From Spirometra erinaceieuropaei (taxonomy: Eukaryota > Platyhelminthes > Cestoda > Diphyllobothriidea > Diphyllobothriidae): 64,000 bases of DNA. Position 1 is the stretch's first letter. Each line of letters starts with the position of its first letter. Location: NCBI GenBank assembly GCA_902702965.1, contig CACRXP010000416.1:448146-512145 (forward strand). The letters run 5' to 3'. Shown piece by piece: positions 1 to 11,193 of this stretch. Below the pieces are notes generated by a model. That model made no database searches, was not told the origin of the DNA, and saw nothing but the letters and a program-made list of their open reading frames with translations. A program made the position numbers and the translations under genes.

Positions 1-934
1 TAACGGTAAAGCAGAAGGACAGTACGCTTTTTATGACCGCCCACTCGTCTTCAAAAGGCAGGCGCTAAATGCCGATCTCAATACACCCTCTTTCTAGCAG
101 GAGTTGGACGTTGATGTAGACTGTCAGAAGCACTATAGGGGAATGAATTCAATTTCAACAATCACATTCATTCACAATTGCGGCCGTTGTCTGGGGAAAT
201 AACTTCAAAGCTCATTAACAACGTGCTTTGGATTTTGTTTATCCAACGTTGTCTTTTAAAGTACCTGTAAAGTAAAGGCTCAAAGATGGGATTCATCTTT
301 AAGAAGAATGTCGTTAAGCTCATACAAATGCTATAAGTTGTTTGGCATTGGCGTGTCATGAAGTGCCTCTTAGTGGCCATCAAATCTCTATTAGTCGATG
401 GATTTTAGGTTAAATGTTCCCATCAACCTTGGGAGCGTGCTTGGAAAGCCTCAGTTTGAACGTGTTCCTGGTTCGCGCCTTTTGTCCAACACGTTTAAAC
501 AGTGCAGTGTGGCGACTGGAGTTTGAATAAAACGAAGGCACATGGAGGACGCTGGCGGGCGAAGGGGAAGTGGGTAAATCTATATACGCGTTGTTTGTTC
601 ATGTAGCGGAACGAGACCTGCAAAACATGAGTGTCTGTGCTTTTAGATAGTAGCTGTGCTCCCAGCTTGAACGGATGCTTTCGCAATAGAAGCAATAAAA
701 TACTCTATCAAATACTTACTAGTATTTTCTTAGACCTCGCAATGATACGCACAAAAATCAGGATAAATAAAATTTGTAAAACTAAAGAAAAGTGAAATAT
801 CAACTTGATACACTGAGCTTCCGCACTATGCATTACCGTAAACATCGTCATAACGAGTAATGATTTTAACTGCCACAAATAACCTACCTTTGGGCTACCT
901 AAAAAAATAATGGAAAATGTTCTTTCCCTTTCAG

Positions 935-3900
935 TGGGAAAATACTACCGAATGACGGTGTTTTTTCCTGAGATACAGGGTATTACAGAATTCCGCATTG
1001 CGTCTCTTCAGCCGTCCAACGAATATGCAAAGTACTGGCTAAATGTTGAACATATTTCCGCCGCCTTGTTGCCCAATCGTACGTCCTGCGGAGTGCGCAA
1101 TACTGATATGCTTGTGTGTTTATATAATACTTCGTCTTACGGGTGCATTTCAGACCTTAAGTTCCTTTACTTCTCTGGCCGCAAAAAGTAGGGATCTTGC
1201 TGCCACAGAATTGACAGTAGTTAATCCAAAAAGTAGTAAATAAAAATTTGATGCAGAACGGATATAGTTTTGCCATTCTAAACAAGCAACTAATTTTGAC
1301 TGATCTCGTCCTCCTTCTGGTCAACATTTTTACCGCGCTTTTAAACAGAACATTTCAAATTATATGATGCAATACTTCCCTCTTGAAGGAACCTTTGGAT
1401 ATGAAAACGACAGTCTCTTAAAAAAGTCCAAAAATGTGACAGAGCTGGAACTGGTTTGGCCGTTACAGCAGGTGCCAGTTGCGGTAGATGTTTCACAAGT
1501 AAGTTACAACCGCAAAATTTTCCTTCCGTTTTTCCACACACAGTACCGGACTGCTCATTATGTACTACTGTTACGCACTTGAATATAACATGCGGAGTAA
1601 TGCCCCAATTTTCCTTTTTTGATGCTTTATTACATCTCTTAAGAGGCTGCTGTAAATTATATGTAAAACAAAATTCATAGTGGATAATACTACCCAGTGG
1701 TTCACACTGGTATGCAGCGACTATTGATAGTGTGAAGTAAATGAAAGAATTTGCCGGAACCGTCTTTGGAAACGTGTTCCGCCAGCAAAGTCTTGGATGA
1801 AGGAGAAGTGTTTTCGGTAGTGAACAGTCTAAATGTTGGGTCGAATGATACGAAAGGATGTTCGATGGACGCTCACTGATCGTTTCTATGGAACTCCTTT
1901 GTCCCTTCGTGCCAATTGTGCTCTCTCGATCTCAATCGTCAGCCACACCGCTGCGCAATGCAGAACGCTATTTGCGACAAAGACCAGAGCGACTTGAATG
2001 GTGAATGTCATTGTATATTCCCGACGGGAACCGACAAGGCTATGGGCCCGTGGCTCAGTGATTAGAACTGTTGGACTTCTAAGCAACAGGTCGCGAGCTC
2101 GAGCCCAGGCGCTCTACACCTTTAGGTTGACTTTGACTGTCTGACGACGGCTAATTAGCCAAGAATGGTCATTGTAGTCTACCTCCTTTTCTACAGGAAA
2201 CAAGTAAGTATGACTGATGTGTTGCGCAGCTAATTTTTGACCAATATTTCCATCGGAAACGATAATACGTTATCGGTGTAAAACGCGAAAGGGGAGTAAA
2301 ATTCCATTAACATTAGGTGGGCAAGCTGGCAATATTTCACATGAAAAATTACAACGAAAATCCTAACAGTCTGCTAAGGTTTATGCAAATGGCCTATGAT
2401 AAACTATCAGTGACCAAATAAGAACACGTCTTTTTAGAATTTTGCAGTGTTGGCGTCCACTGCTGGGAACAATGAAATTCTCCTGGTGGTGCGTTGCAAA
2501 AAAAACCACCGGCAACGTTGTAGTATGTATAATGTTCAGTATCATTTTCTCGTTTGTGGCCCTTGTCTTTTTGAGAAATACAAAGAAGTATTTTGCAGAC
2601 AGCAAATGGTAGTAGACTGGTCTCCGATTATTGTGTTTTTGTCCAAATTTTAGATTCTTTGCTTCTCAGTTAGCCAGGATATTTGTGGATATCCACACTC
2701 TTGCGGTGGGTTATTTTGTTTAGATATAAGGGATAGTTAATTTAATTACACCGACTTTGTCTTTGAATCACCACATGCATTGATTTAATTTGCTTTAAAA
2801 TGATCCAGTTTCGGAAACGGAAAACAACCGCACGGTTATGAGATACAAAGCAAAACAAGGAAAAGAAAGAATGTCGTTTTATACCTGCGAATATCGGAAG
2901 CATTATCAGTACGAAATCGTCTCCTACCGACATCACTGGTCCGGTATGTGTAGCCCCTCAGTCGCTTGCATGATTACTATGCGAAAAGGCTGCAGCAAAG
3001 CTGTCAGTGGACAGATCGCAAACCAGCCTACGCATACGGCGCCTGACGCAACTTTATACTCAAAATATGTATTATCCTTTTAGGTTTGGATGACTTTCGG
3101 GGTAAAAACAACGCGTGGCAGTCCGCATTGGCTGTGATTGAACTAAAGTGGCTTCTAAATTACAGGGGTCCCCCGGAACAACAGGTATGATGTACCAGTT
3201 TCTCTCGATGTGCTTTTCATATGTGCCGTCGCAGTAAAGAATATATTGCCGTAAACTTTACGTGGTTGTAGAGAAATGCTTGTTTGCCGAGTTCGACAAA
3301 CATATCTTTTTTTTTCCTGGGCATTGGTTTGCGCAGCATGTGTTTTTTATTGCGCGTATGAGCGAAGGAAAAATGGGAGGAGATCTTAGATTAAGCCCTT
3401 TGTATTGAAGGAAGCATTGCTGATGTAGACTGCAATATTTAATACATTTTATTCTGCCGGCGGCTGTAGCCATCCTCAATCTTCTGGGTAATACGCAGTG
3501 TAAGAATTGATTGCATGAGCAAAGGAAAAAATGGGAGGAAAACTTACAGTGCGTGACCTAACTCATGAAATTTTGGCTGAAATTCAGAAATGCGTTTTCG
3601 ATTAGGAAGGATTACTTGGTCGCGGTTGTGACAGCGATTATCTTAAGGCATAAGCTTATAACATTTTGGACTCGGCAGGATGTTGGCCTTTAAACGAACG
3701 TCTTTTCAATCTCCTGTAGAAAGCTTGCTCAGTAAAAAATGACAACATAATTAACACGCATTTTTCCCACTGATTTTCGATGGTCTTGGAAATTCAAATA
3801 TATTTTATAGAAAACATAAAAGAAAATATGCTTTCTTTTTGCCAGACAATAGAGAATCACGTCTTCTTTATATTTTGTATCTAAGAAAGGAGTATAATTA

Positions 3901-6900
3901 AGTTTTAAAAAAGTTTTCTAATTGCCGATAAATTTGGAGCCTGATCATTCGTTGCATTAGCGCTTAGTGATTACACTCTACGAGGCGCATGCGTTCCGCG
4001 CAAAGAAAATGCCATATTTTTCTATGTCATTAAAGAAATATCATACAGAGTCCATAAAATTTTGCAATGGGTGCGAACCATGTTGCACATTTCATGAAGA
4101 GTAGTGGTAAGCGGTCAGGTAGGATATTATGGGAATGGACATATCGCGGTCTTAAAAGTCTCATAATAAGTAACTTTTTTTAAAACCAAATAATGCTCCT
4201 TCCTTAAGTATATAATATAAAAAAGACGTGATTCTCTATTTATTGATTAAAAGAAAGCACTTTTGTTTGTGGTTTCCATAAAATATATTTGAATTTCAAA
4301 GACCACCGATAATCAATGGGAAAAATGCATGCTACTTAAGTTGTCATTTTTCACCAAGCACCCTTTCTACAGGAGATTGAAAAGAAGTTCATTTAAAAGC
4401 CGACATGCTGCCGAGTCTAAAATGTTATAAGAATATGCCTTAAGATAATCGGTATCAACACCCCGACCAAGTAATCCTTCTTAATCTAAAACGCATTTCT
4501 GAAGTTCAGCCAAAATTTCATGAGATAGGTCACGCACTATAGATTAAGCCCTTTGTTCTGAAGGAAGCACTGCTAATGTAGGCTGCTATATTTAATACAT
4601 TTTATTCTGCCGGAGGCTGTAGCCATCCTGAATTTTCTCTGTAATACGTAGTGTAAGACTTGATTGCATGAGCGAAGGAAAAAATGAGAGGAGAACTTAG
4701 ATTAAGCCGTTTGTTTTGAAAGAGGCACTGCTGACTTAGACTGCAATATCCAATATATTTTAGTCTACTTGCAGCTGTAGCCATCCTCCATCTTCTGGGT
4801 AATACACCATGCAAGCTGTTAGAAAACCAGTGGCGTTTGTTGCACTACACCGATTGAACCATTGTTTGAATTTTCATAGGATATGAATTGGTGCTCGAAA
4901 AGGTTATAATTCCTCGACCGAAACAAATGCTAACCTGGGGAAACAATATCTATTGAATATGGCAGTTGGGGTGGGACTTCTAAGAGAAAGCATTTTAGAG
5001 TTTTCTCCACTCTTTGTGTAATATGCCGCATAGCATCTTCATGTTGATAAAAAACTTTGTCATATTCGCCATCATATTCTGGCAGTTATTTGGCTGAAAT
5101 TAACAAATTGCTATCATTAACGTCCACCAGTGACGGTTTGAGATAGCTTCAGCGAATTCGGCTGCACCACTTCTTTTTGGTTCCGGTATTCGTACAGAAC
5201 AATTTTATTTCATTGAATATTCAGCTTTAGCATTTGTGTATTTCGCCGACCAGACGTCGTTCAGAGTAAGTAAGCAACAGATTCACTTTTGTCAACAGTC
5301 CTCCATATCGAAGTCAATGGCTACACAAAATCGCTGTCGTTGTCTCGATCATTTGGATCCGATGTGGACAAAGCCCATCAGAGGCTTTGGGTGAAGTGTT
5401 CCTTTTAGGGTTTGGAGGTTCCGAAATAGATCGCTCTACAATCATATTCAGAATCAGGGCAGAACACAGTATGTTGTGCGGAGATCAGGTCGTGTGTGGC
5501 AAGCCTGGAAAGGCTGTTTCTTATTTCCAACCACAGCATCCGGGTCGGGCAAGACCTGTCGACATGACCTGGTTTAGCCGTCGAGAGAGGAAGGAGCGTG
5601 TACGGCAGGTGCTGCGCAAGTCTGTCGGCACTATAATCTGGCTAGTTCACTCGCCAGTCAACATCCTGTACTTAACACATAATGATCGATCTGTCACTGG
5701 CAAATGATTATTGGACAGGAACCCAGAGTGCTCCCGTCTCTAAAGGGCATTCAATTCACATCAGTTCTGCAAGCATTGAACTCAAGCGGCGCGGACGTTT
5801 GTGTTGAAACTAAGTAGGCTCAGATATCTGTAAGATGAAAATAAAAGGAAACATCAACAAACTACTGCGAATCATGAGCGATCTTTATGATGTAATTTGC
5901 TAAACAGTGCTTCGCTCTCGTGTCCCTATCGTATTAGAATGTAATAGCAGATACCAATCCAATGTCTGCGAGTTTTGCAGGGGAACCTATTTTGCGGTCC
6001 AAAACAGTTATTTACGCAGCGGGTTGTTACCGTGAACAGAATATCCTACTGGCGGTGGAAGAACTCGGATGAGCAAATACGGACATAATCTCTGGTCAAA
6101 CGAATTGAAGTCTTACGCTAATGACTACTTATAAGCAAGCCCTGACCGCTTTTAATTATTTTAACATCTCCCTAAGTGAAAAAGGGGAGGTACACGAATT
6201 CGAAATAAGGCTTGCTGGCCTGCACGAGGCCTCATTTATCATCATCATCGTTGCGATTAGTATCCTGACAGTGCAGTTTGCAAAATTTTCCTTCGAGGCC
6301 AACATTTTGTTCCAGATACCAGACTAAACCCGTTTATTGAAGATTATGTTGAAGGCAGAAAAAAATGGCCTTTAATATTTTAAGCAAATATTCAGAGAAC
6401 AAATATTTTGATTACCATTAAGCAGCTTGCTGCAAATCCGTGGTTCGAAAATTCTCAACTGAGTTAATTGCAGCATATAGCCGAACATTACATGGAAGAT
6501 TTCTAGTATTGGTTTAATGCAGAAACTAGAATGCCTTCTGAATGGGAAACCCCTGTGCTCTGGAGTGACGACCACATCTCAGCGGGGAATGTGTCGTAAG
6601 TGTTATTATTTAAAATTTAACTGAATAGTTTACTTCATCCTTACTACGCGAAGTGTAAATCAAGAGTAGTGCTACTACCGTGTGAATTGCCTACCGTACT
6701 TTTCTCCCTTTCACAGAGCTGAGTATTGATAACCAGTCTTACGCCTTCATCCACGTTGCCAAGAGGACGGCGTTAACAAGAATATCCCGATATGTTTGCA
6801 GAACGGAGAGCGATAGTCAAACTCAGACGATATACTGGCACGGTAACTATGTATTTTTGTATTTTGCGTCAGTAGTACAAACTCTGATTATTTGACACTA

Positions 6901-7706
6901 TTATAAACAATGTGTTTAAAAATGAAACGTTGACATATTTTCTAACCAACATTGGAAAACAATACTGCGATAAATCGAAATTTACTTAAACTACAGAAAA
7001 TTAATTTGCACTTTCGTAACTTCAACTGAAGGCGCTTAAATAAAATTGCATTATTACATATCTACCATTCCACCTCTTAGCCTCCTGCTATTTAAAAGAC
7101 ATAGCATTCGACGAATTTCTTCGTACTTTTATGTCATCGAGTGCCAAACAAACTGTCCGCGAGCGAAGTGCGCCCATATATTTGTGTAAAATAACAAACC
7201 TTAAACAATTGCGATAGTAAAAATTAACGTTATCACGGCAGTTAGAAATGTTCGAGCAAGCCTAATTGTTTTGATTTTTTTCTATAATCGGACAGACAGT
7301 TACGACGCCACGTTCAAAGAACACATTCCAGGTTCGTGTCGAGGCTTAATTTGCGAACTTAAAGGTTTACCTTAGTGGACTCTACTAACTATTCACCTAT
7401 GATGATGAAAAATTGATGTTAACGCATTTCAATGACGTTTGTAAAGATTTCACCAACACTTTCACAAAATCAGACCATTTTTTCCTTTTTTGAATAGAAT
7501 ATACAACTCGTGTCCATCGTGGAGCATTGGCGAGAACAGTGACAAATTACCTATTGGAAGCTAAGATTTTGCTTGGCGCAGAAGAAGATAGCTTAGTTAG
7601 CATCTCTCCGGATGCGGACTTTATGACGAAATGTGACATTATTAGTGTAATCTGGATTTGTGATATTGACTTCCGCAACGCCAATATAAGCCTACAGAAA
7701 TACGAT
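935..7706 (+). CDS. Unit A: partial modular secreted-protein gene (domains 2-4, 5' end outside window)
   Basis: Seven exons are supported by acceptor and donor sites and by the same exons in units B and C: 935-1141 (type II), 1389-1498 (III), 2654-2705 (I), 2809-2943 (II), 3084-3184 (III), 6523-6595 (I), 6717-6842 (II) and a final type III exon 7498-7706. Lengths obey the phase rules (I: 0 to 1, II: 1 to 1, III: 1 to 0), so all join in frame. Type I exons carry two cysteines (ICGYPHSCG, ECLLNGKPLC); type II exons carry one or two (YVCRTES, FYTCEYR). N-glycosylation sequons such as NRTS and NVTE suggest an extracellular product. The weak spot is the first exon: the donor used in unit C is G|GT, but here it reads GGG, so splicing out of this exon is doubtful and the frame runs to a stop at 1191. 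The family is not recognised; an Ig-like beta-sandwich is only a guess. The signal-peptide exon lies upstream of the window. Confidence 0.6.
1239..1244 (+). terminator. AATAAA polyadenylation signal after exon 7 (unit A)
   Basis: AATAAA lies about 50 bp after the stop reached if exon 935 is read through. The same signal follows the same exon in units B (43176) and C (55016), which supports a real alternative 3' end. Cleavage itself is not demonstrated. Confidence 0.4.
1961..2190 (+). mobile_element. tRNA-like SINE (family S1) in intron of unit A
   Basis: A tRNA-like head starts near 2045 with an A-box-like stretch (TGGCTCAGTGATTAGA), an anticodon-loop region GGACTTCTAA that would read TCT (Arg type), and a B-box-like stretch (GCTCGAGCCC). 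A body follows, ending near TAGCCAAGAATGG. Upstream (1961-2005) lies a segment matching the reverse complement of the S1 tail seen in the copy at 51980-52160. The same arrangement occurs in the same intron of units B and C, so the insertion predates those duplications. Confidence 0.6.
3355..4815 (+). repeat. About 158-bp intronic tandem repeat, three units
   Basis: Units begin with GAGCGAAGGAAAAAATG-like sequence near 3355, 3513 and 4666 and end in ATCTTCTGGGTAATAC-like sequence. The middle unit is split by the inverted-repeat element at 3549-4537. Units B (near 45240-45410) and C (near 57120, resuming at 60404) have one unit each, so triplication is specific to unit A. Confidence 0.65.
3549..4537. 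mobile_element. R1 element with long terminal inverted repeats
   Basis: The ends are GTGCGTGACC and GGTCACGCAC. The two arms, about 350 bp each, are imperfect reverse complements: for example GAGAATCACGTCTTC near 3851 against AAGACGTGATTCTC near 4223, and CTCCTGTAGAAAG against CTTTCTACAGGAG. No open frame is visible. It interrupts one unit of the 158-bp tandem repeat. This is a non-autonomous foldback or MITE-like element; the superfamily is unknown because the flanking duplication is unclear. Confidence 0.7.
4816..6522 (+). other. Intron 3-4 region of unit A, no exon seen
   Basis: This sequence is present in units B (45415-47700, with an insertion) and C (60530-62219). The open frame at 5387-5707 is not conserved as a frame in the other copies (frames shift in C), so it is read as intronic. 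No splice-flanked exon was found. Confidence 0.5.
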
Positions 7707-8535
7707 GTAAGTAACATGTACGTTTATTGTTGCCTGTGTAGTCAGGAAAGGAAAAATATTTTGAGTAGGTTTTGCCTCAGAATCTTTGTAGCAACCTTCT
7801 GGAGTTCATTCAAATCACATAATCTCCATGAAGCACCAAATGCAACATTTATTACCATGATACATATAAACATTCGGGTTACCGCCATAAATTCGCCATG
7901 CATTCAAAGCGAGTATAAGGAATCTTGGTGGTATGTTGGGGATGCGGTAGTATGTTGGGGATGGTTTAGCTCCCCGCCTATTGGCTAACTGTCGTGTTCG
8001 GCAACTTAACCAAAATAACTTAGTACCACCTGCTGGACGTGCTCCTACTTGCTATCACTTTTGGTGTAGAAAAACACGTCTTACTCACGTGAAGTCATTA
8101 ATCCAAATCGTCAAGCGAAGAAAATCTTTGATTTAACCCCCAGCAATATGCCTAATTAGCTGCTTTCGGAATCTCAGAAGTTTATGTTTATCAAAAAATT
8201 CTGTCATATCAACTGAGCTTTAACCTGTTATATGGCAAATACTGTCGCATCATTTAACGGCAGGTAGCAGAAAATCATTTAGTTTATTGACATCGTGTCA
8301 TCGATTAGAGTTGAGTTCACAGCCAATGAGGAGGTAACAATATTTATTTCAGCTTAAAAATTTTGTTTGTTTGCGACTTGAGAGGCTTCAAGTCCACCGA
8401 CTACTCGTAGCTTACGGTCTTTAGTAAAATGGTTTCCATGATCAAATCGCGGAAATATGGCGGCTTTTGTGAGATTCAAGCTCGTGGAAGGAAGGCAAGG
8501 CATGGGTACAGCCATCGACCCAACAAATTAAGCCA
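7707..8535. other. Non-coding stretch after domain 4 of unit A
   Basis: It begins with a GTAAGT donor at 7707. The open frame continuing past the donor to 7988 is intron read-through. I see no further exon, repeat or RNA gene here. Confidence 0.4.
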
Positions 8536-8539
8536 GGAG

Positions 8540-8620
8540 GTTCCACTGGGAGCCATGATGTTAAGCACATTTGTCCCTGCCGTCCTTGGTTCGAATCCAA
8601 CTGAGACGGCCGCGGCTTGC
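8540..8620 (+). mobile_element. tRNA-like SINE head, second family (S2)
   Basis: A perfect RNA polymerase III B box (GGTTCGAATCC, 8588-8598) is preceded at tRNA spacing by a loose A box (GAGCCATGATGTTAAGC). The sequence differs from the S1 SINEs. A cloverleaf was not computed; the imperfect A box argues against a functional tRNA gene. Confidence 0.45.
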
Positions 8621-8649
8621 TTTCACAACTGAGTCAAGGGAATTATTTA

Positions 8650-10210
8650 AATTTACCAAACCCCTACTGATTTCTTAAAATAACCAAGAATATATTGATA
8701 ACCCAGCCTGAAATTTCTCGCATCAACTATGTAGAAAAAGTGTTCTTCCATTTCTAATTTATTTTGCCTTCCATTACATTCATAGGAATATAAAGAGTTA
8801 TCAGTCCTCTTGAACCTTTTTGCGTTGAGTCAGCCGGTTCCGGAAATTGACCACGAAAACATTGTTTACGCTTTGGTCTAGAACGTGGGAATGCATTGTT
8901 GTTGAGCAAACTTACACCTATTACTGGAAGCGAGTTAATCACCACTTATTTTGTCAAATTTCGGGAACCGGCTGTTGTCGGATACCAAGCATAAATTCAT
9001 TATTTTGTGGAAAGTGTGTTGGACAGTTGTCCTAATCTTTCGTTAAGATGAAGCTAGTGTAGGCACAGAACACAGCTGCTGCTGCTGATGCGTTGTCTTG
9101 AGTTATATGTTCCGGACCCGGTCCTATTTCCATGTAGAAGTAGCGTACGCCTTCAAATGACCAGAGCATTACGGTGATGATAGCCAGCGAGCCTAAGCAT
9201 CATGTTTGTGACGGTATCATCCCAAAGATTTAAGTGAGTGATTACGGCTTATGTGGACTCCCGTGTTTTCTTCAGCTCGAGGATGAGTGACCACATGTCC
9301 CCTAACCTCAAAGTCAGTGATCACATGATTTCCATCTCGGCATATTTGTCAAGGGAAGAAGACTTGTTTGCATATGAAATGTTAAATGGGGTCCCACGTG
9401 GACCTAGTTGCTCTAATCTGCTCATAGCATTTCAATCATTAACTACTGCCTATTTAGCCTCCTTGCGCCTTCTTAGCCTTAGGGCAATCAATATCCATCC
9501 TGAACCCCTACTGATTTAGTAAAATATCTAAGAATAAATTAATGCCCCAGCGTGAAATTTTCCGCATAAATTATACAGACAAACTGCTCTTCCTGTTCCA
9601 TTAATTTTGCCTTCCATTGAATACATAAAATATTAGGTGTTATCTGTCCTCTAGAGCCTTTTCGCAGGGTTTTCCACGAAAACACTTTTTTAGCTTTACT
9701 CTAGAACGTTGAAATGCAGTGTTGTTGAGGAGACTTCCATTAATTACTGGAGGAGATTTAATCACCACTTATTTCGTTTTATTTCGGAAACCATTTGCTT
9801 TCGGAAAACAAGTGCAAATTCAATGTTTTCGAGGAAATTATGTTGGACAGTTGCTCTCATCTTTCGTTAAGATGAAGCTAGTGTAGGCACAAAATCAAGC
9901 TGATGCTGCTGCGTTGACTTGAGCAATATATTTAGAACCCGGTCCTATTTCCAGGTACGCCTTCAAAAGATCAGACCATGAAGATGATGATGGCCAGCGG
10001 ATGTAGGCATCATGTGCGTGACAGTGTCATCCTAACGATTTAAGTGAGTGATTACGGCATATGTGGACTCCTGTGATTTGTTCAGCTCGAGGATGAGTGA
10101 CCACGTGTCCCATCACCTCAAATTTCGTGATCACATGATTTCCATCTCGGCATATTTTTCAGGGGAAGAAGACTTGTTTGTACCTGAAGTGTAAAATGGG
10201 GTCCCAAGTG
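8650..10210. repeat. Two-copy local repeat, about 850 bp and 700 bp
   Basis: Both copies contain an AACCCCTACTGATTT-like start (near 8660 and 9507), a TTTCGTTAAGATGAAGCT block (near 9039 and 9862), a TTTAAGTGAGTGATTACGGC block (9229 and 10037) and a GAGGATGAGTGACCAC block (9279 and 10089). A related segment recurs near 32085-32540. No convincing exon is present. Confidence 0.6.
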
Positions 10211-10956
10211 GACCTGGTTGCTCTAAACTGTTTATAGCATTTCCGTCATTAATTACTGCCCATTTAGCCTTAGGACGATCGGTATCCATCCTGAAGCGTA
10301 GCAGACAAGTAGCGTCTTCAAAAGCACAGGCTGACATTGACTGAACTAACACATAATGCTAAATGCCAGGCCTATACTCAACACTTAACCAAAATTATGA
10401 TAAGCTAAGGCAAAAGTAACCATAAAAACCGTGTCCGCATTTCTGGATCTGACTATACCACGGTAGAAATGTTAAAAACTTGAAGCGTGTATTGTCTAGC
10501 CTTTACATCTATTCAATCCAGTCGGACCGCTAGATAATATATGGAAGGTTACAAAGAATTTAATCATTATCTGTCGACGTGGCCACCTTCTAAACATCCG
10601 GTGGTTGTTTATCATTTTTCGGTCAAACTTTTCACGCAGAAAGTCGATTTTCATATAGGATCTCGGATTCGACTTAGTATGAGGCTCCTGATAGTAGCTG
10701 CTTTAATTCATTGTCGCCGTCGATAAGACATGCCCAGTTATACTGATAGCCTCGTTTACATTGAGATTTGGAGAATGAGTAGATAAAAGTCGCTCTTACA
10801 GCAAAGCCTCGCTAAAAGATTTTGAGAAGTGCTGTTCAGTGACAATTGGTAGGGCGGCGCTGGATAAAGCTTTAACTTTATTTTATTTATTAAATGCAAG
10901 AAATTTGGAAAGTACTTTTGCATGGGCGCTGACAGGAAACCCTATTTTTATTTAAG

Positions 10957-11193
10957 GGCAGTACAATGACTTTGGAACAACTTCCTCTGACTGGAAGGTC
11001 CTATAGGACAGGCGGGAGGTTTGAAATCTGCGATGACATGTTGATGACAAATCTGCACGAGGGACAACTTTTTCACGAATATAGAGATGTGTACGACCAC
11101 TGCTCGTCCGTCTGTCACATCGGGGCTGTGGAGTTGTGTTTGGAGTGTATTTTTTCCAAGGGACCTATACTTTCCTGTCAGCCAAAGGTACAG
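10957..11193 (+). CDS. Cysteine-rich exon of unit D1 (phase 0-0, 79 aa)
   Basis: The exon is bounded by a polypyrimidine-rich acceptor ending AAG|GGC and a donor CAG|GTTAAA, both conserved in the D2 copy (17376) and at the decayed D3 copy (33340). Length is 237 nt, a multiple of three. The peptide holds six cysteines, including YDHCSSVCH and ELCLECIF, and a final SCQPK stretch, with conserved TLEQ.PLTG near the start. D2 differs from it by whole codons only (219 nt), as expected of coding sequence. Family not recognised. The phase fits after the phase-0 end of exon 7498-7706 and before the phase-0 start of exon 13058, so it could belong to the same transcript, although intron lengths of 2-3 kb leave that open. 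Confidence 0.45.

Noticed and set aside
2045..2120. Possible functional tRNA-Arg(TCT) gene
   Set aside because: The sequence is one of several S1 copies with degenerate boxes and mismatched arms, in equivalent introns; better explained as a SINE head.
5387..5707. 106-codon plus-strand open frame present in units A, B and C
   Set aside because: The frame is shifted between copies (47332-47562 and three overlapping frames at 61093-61465) and there are no convincing splice sites; it behaves as duplicated intron sequence.
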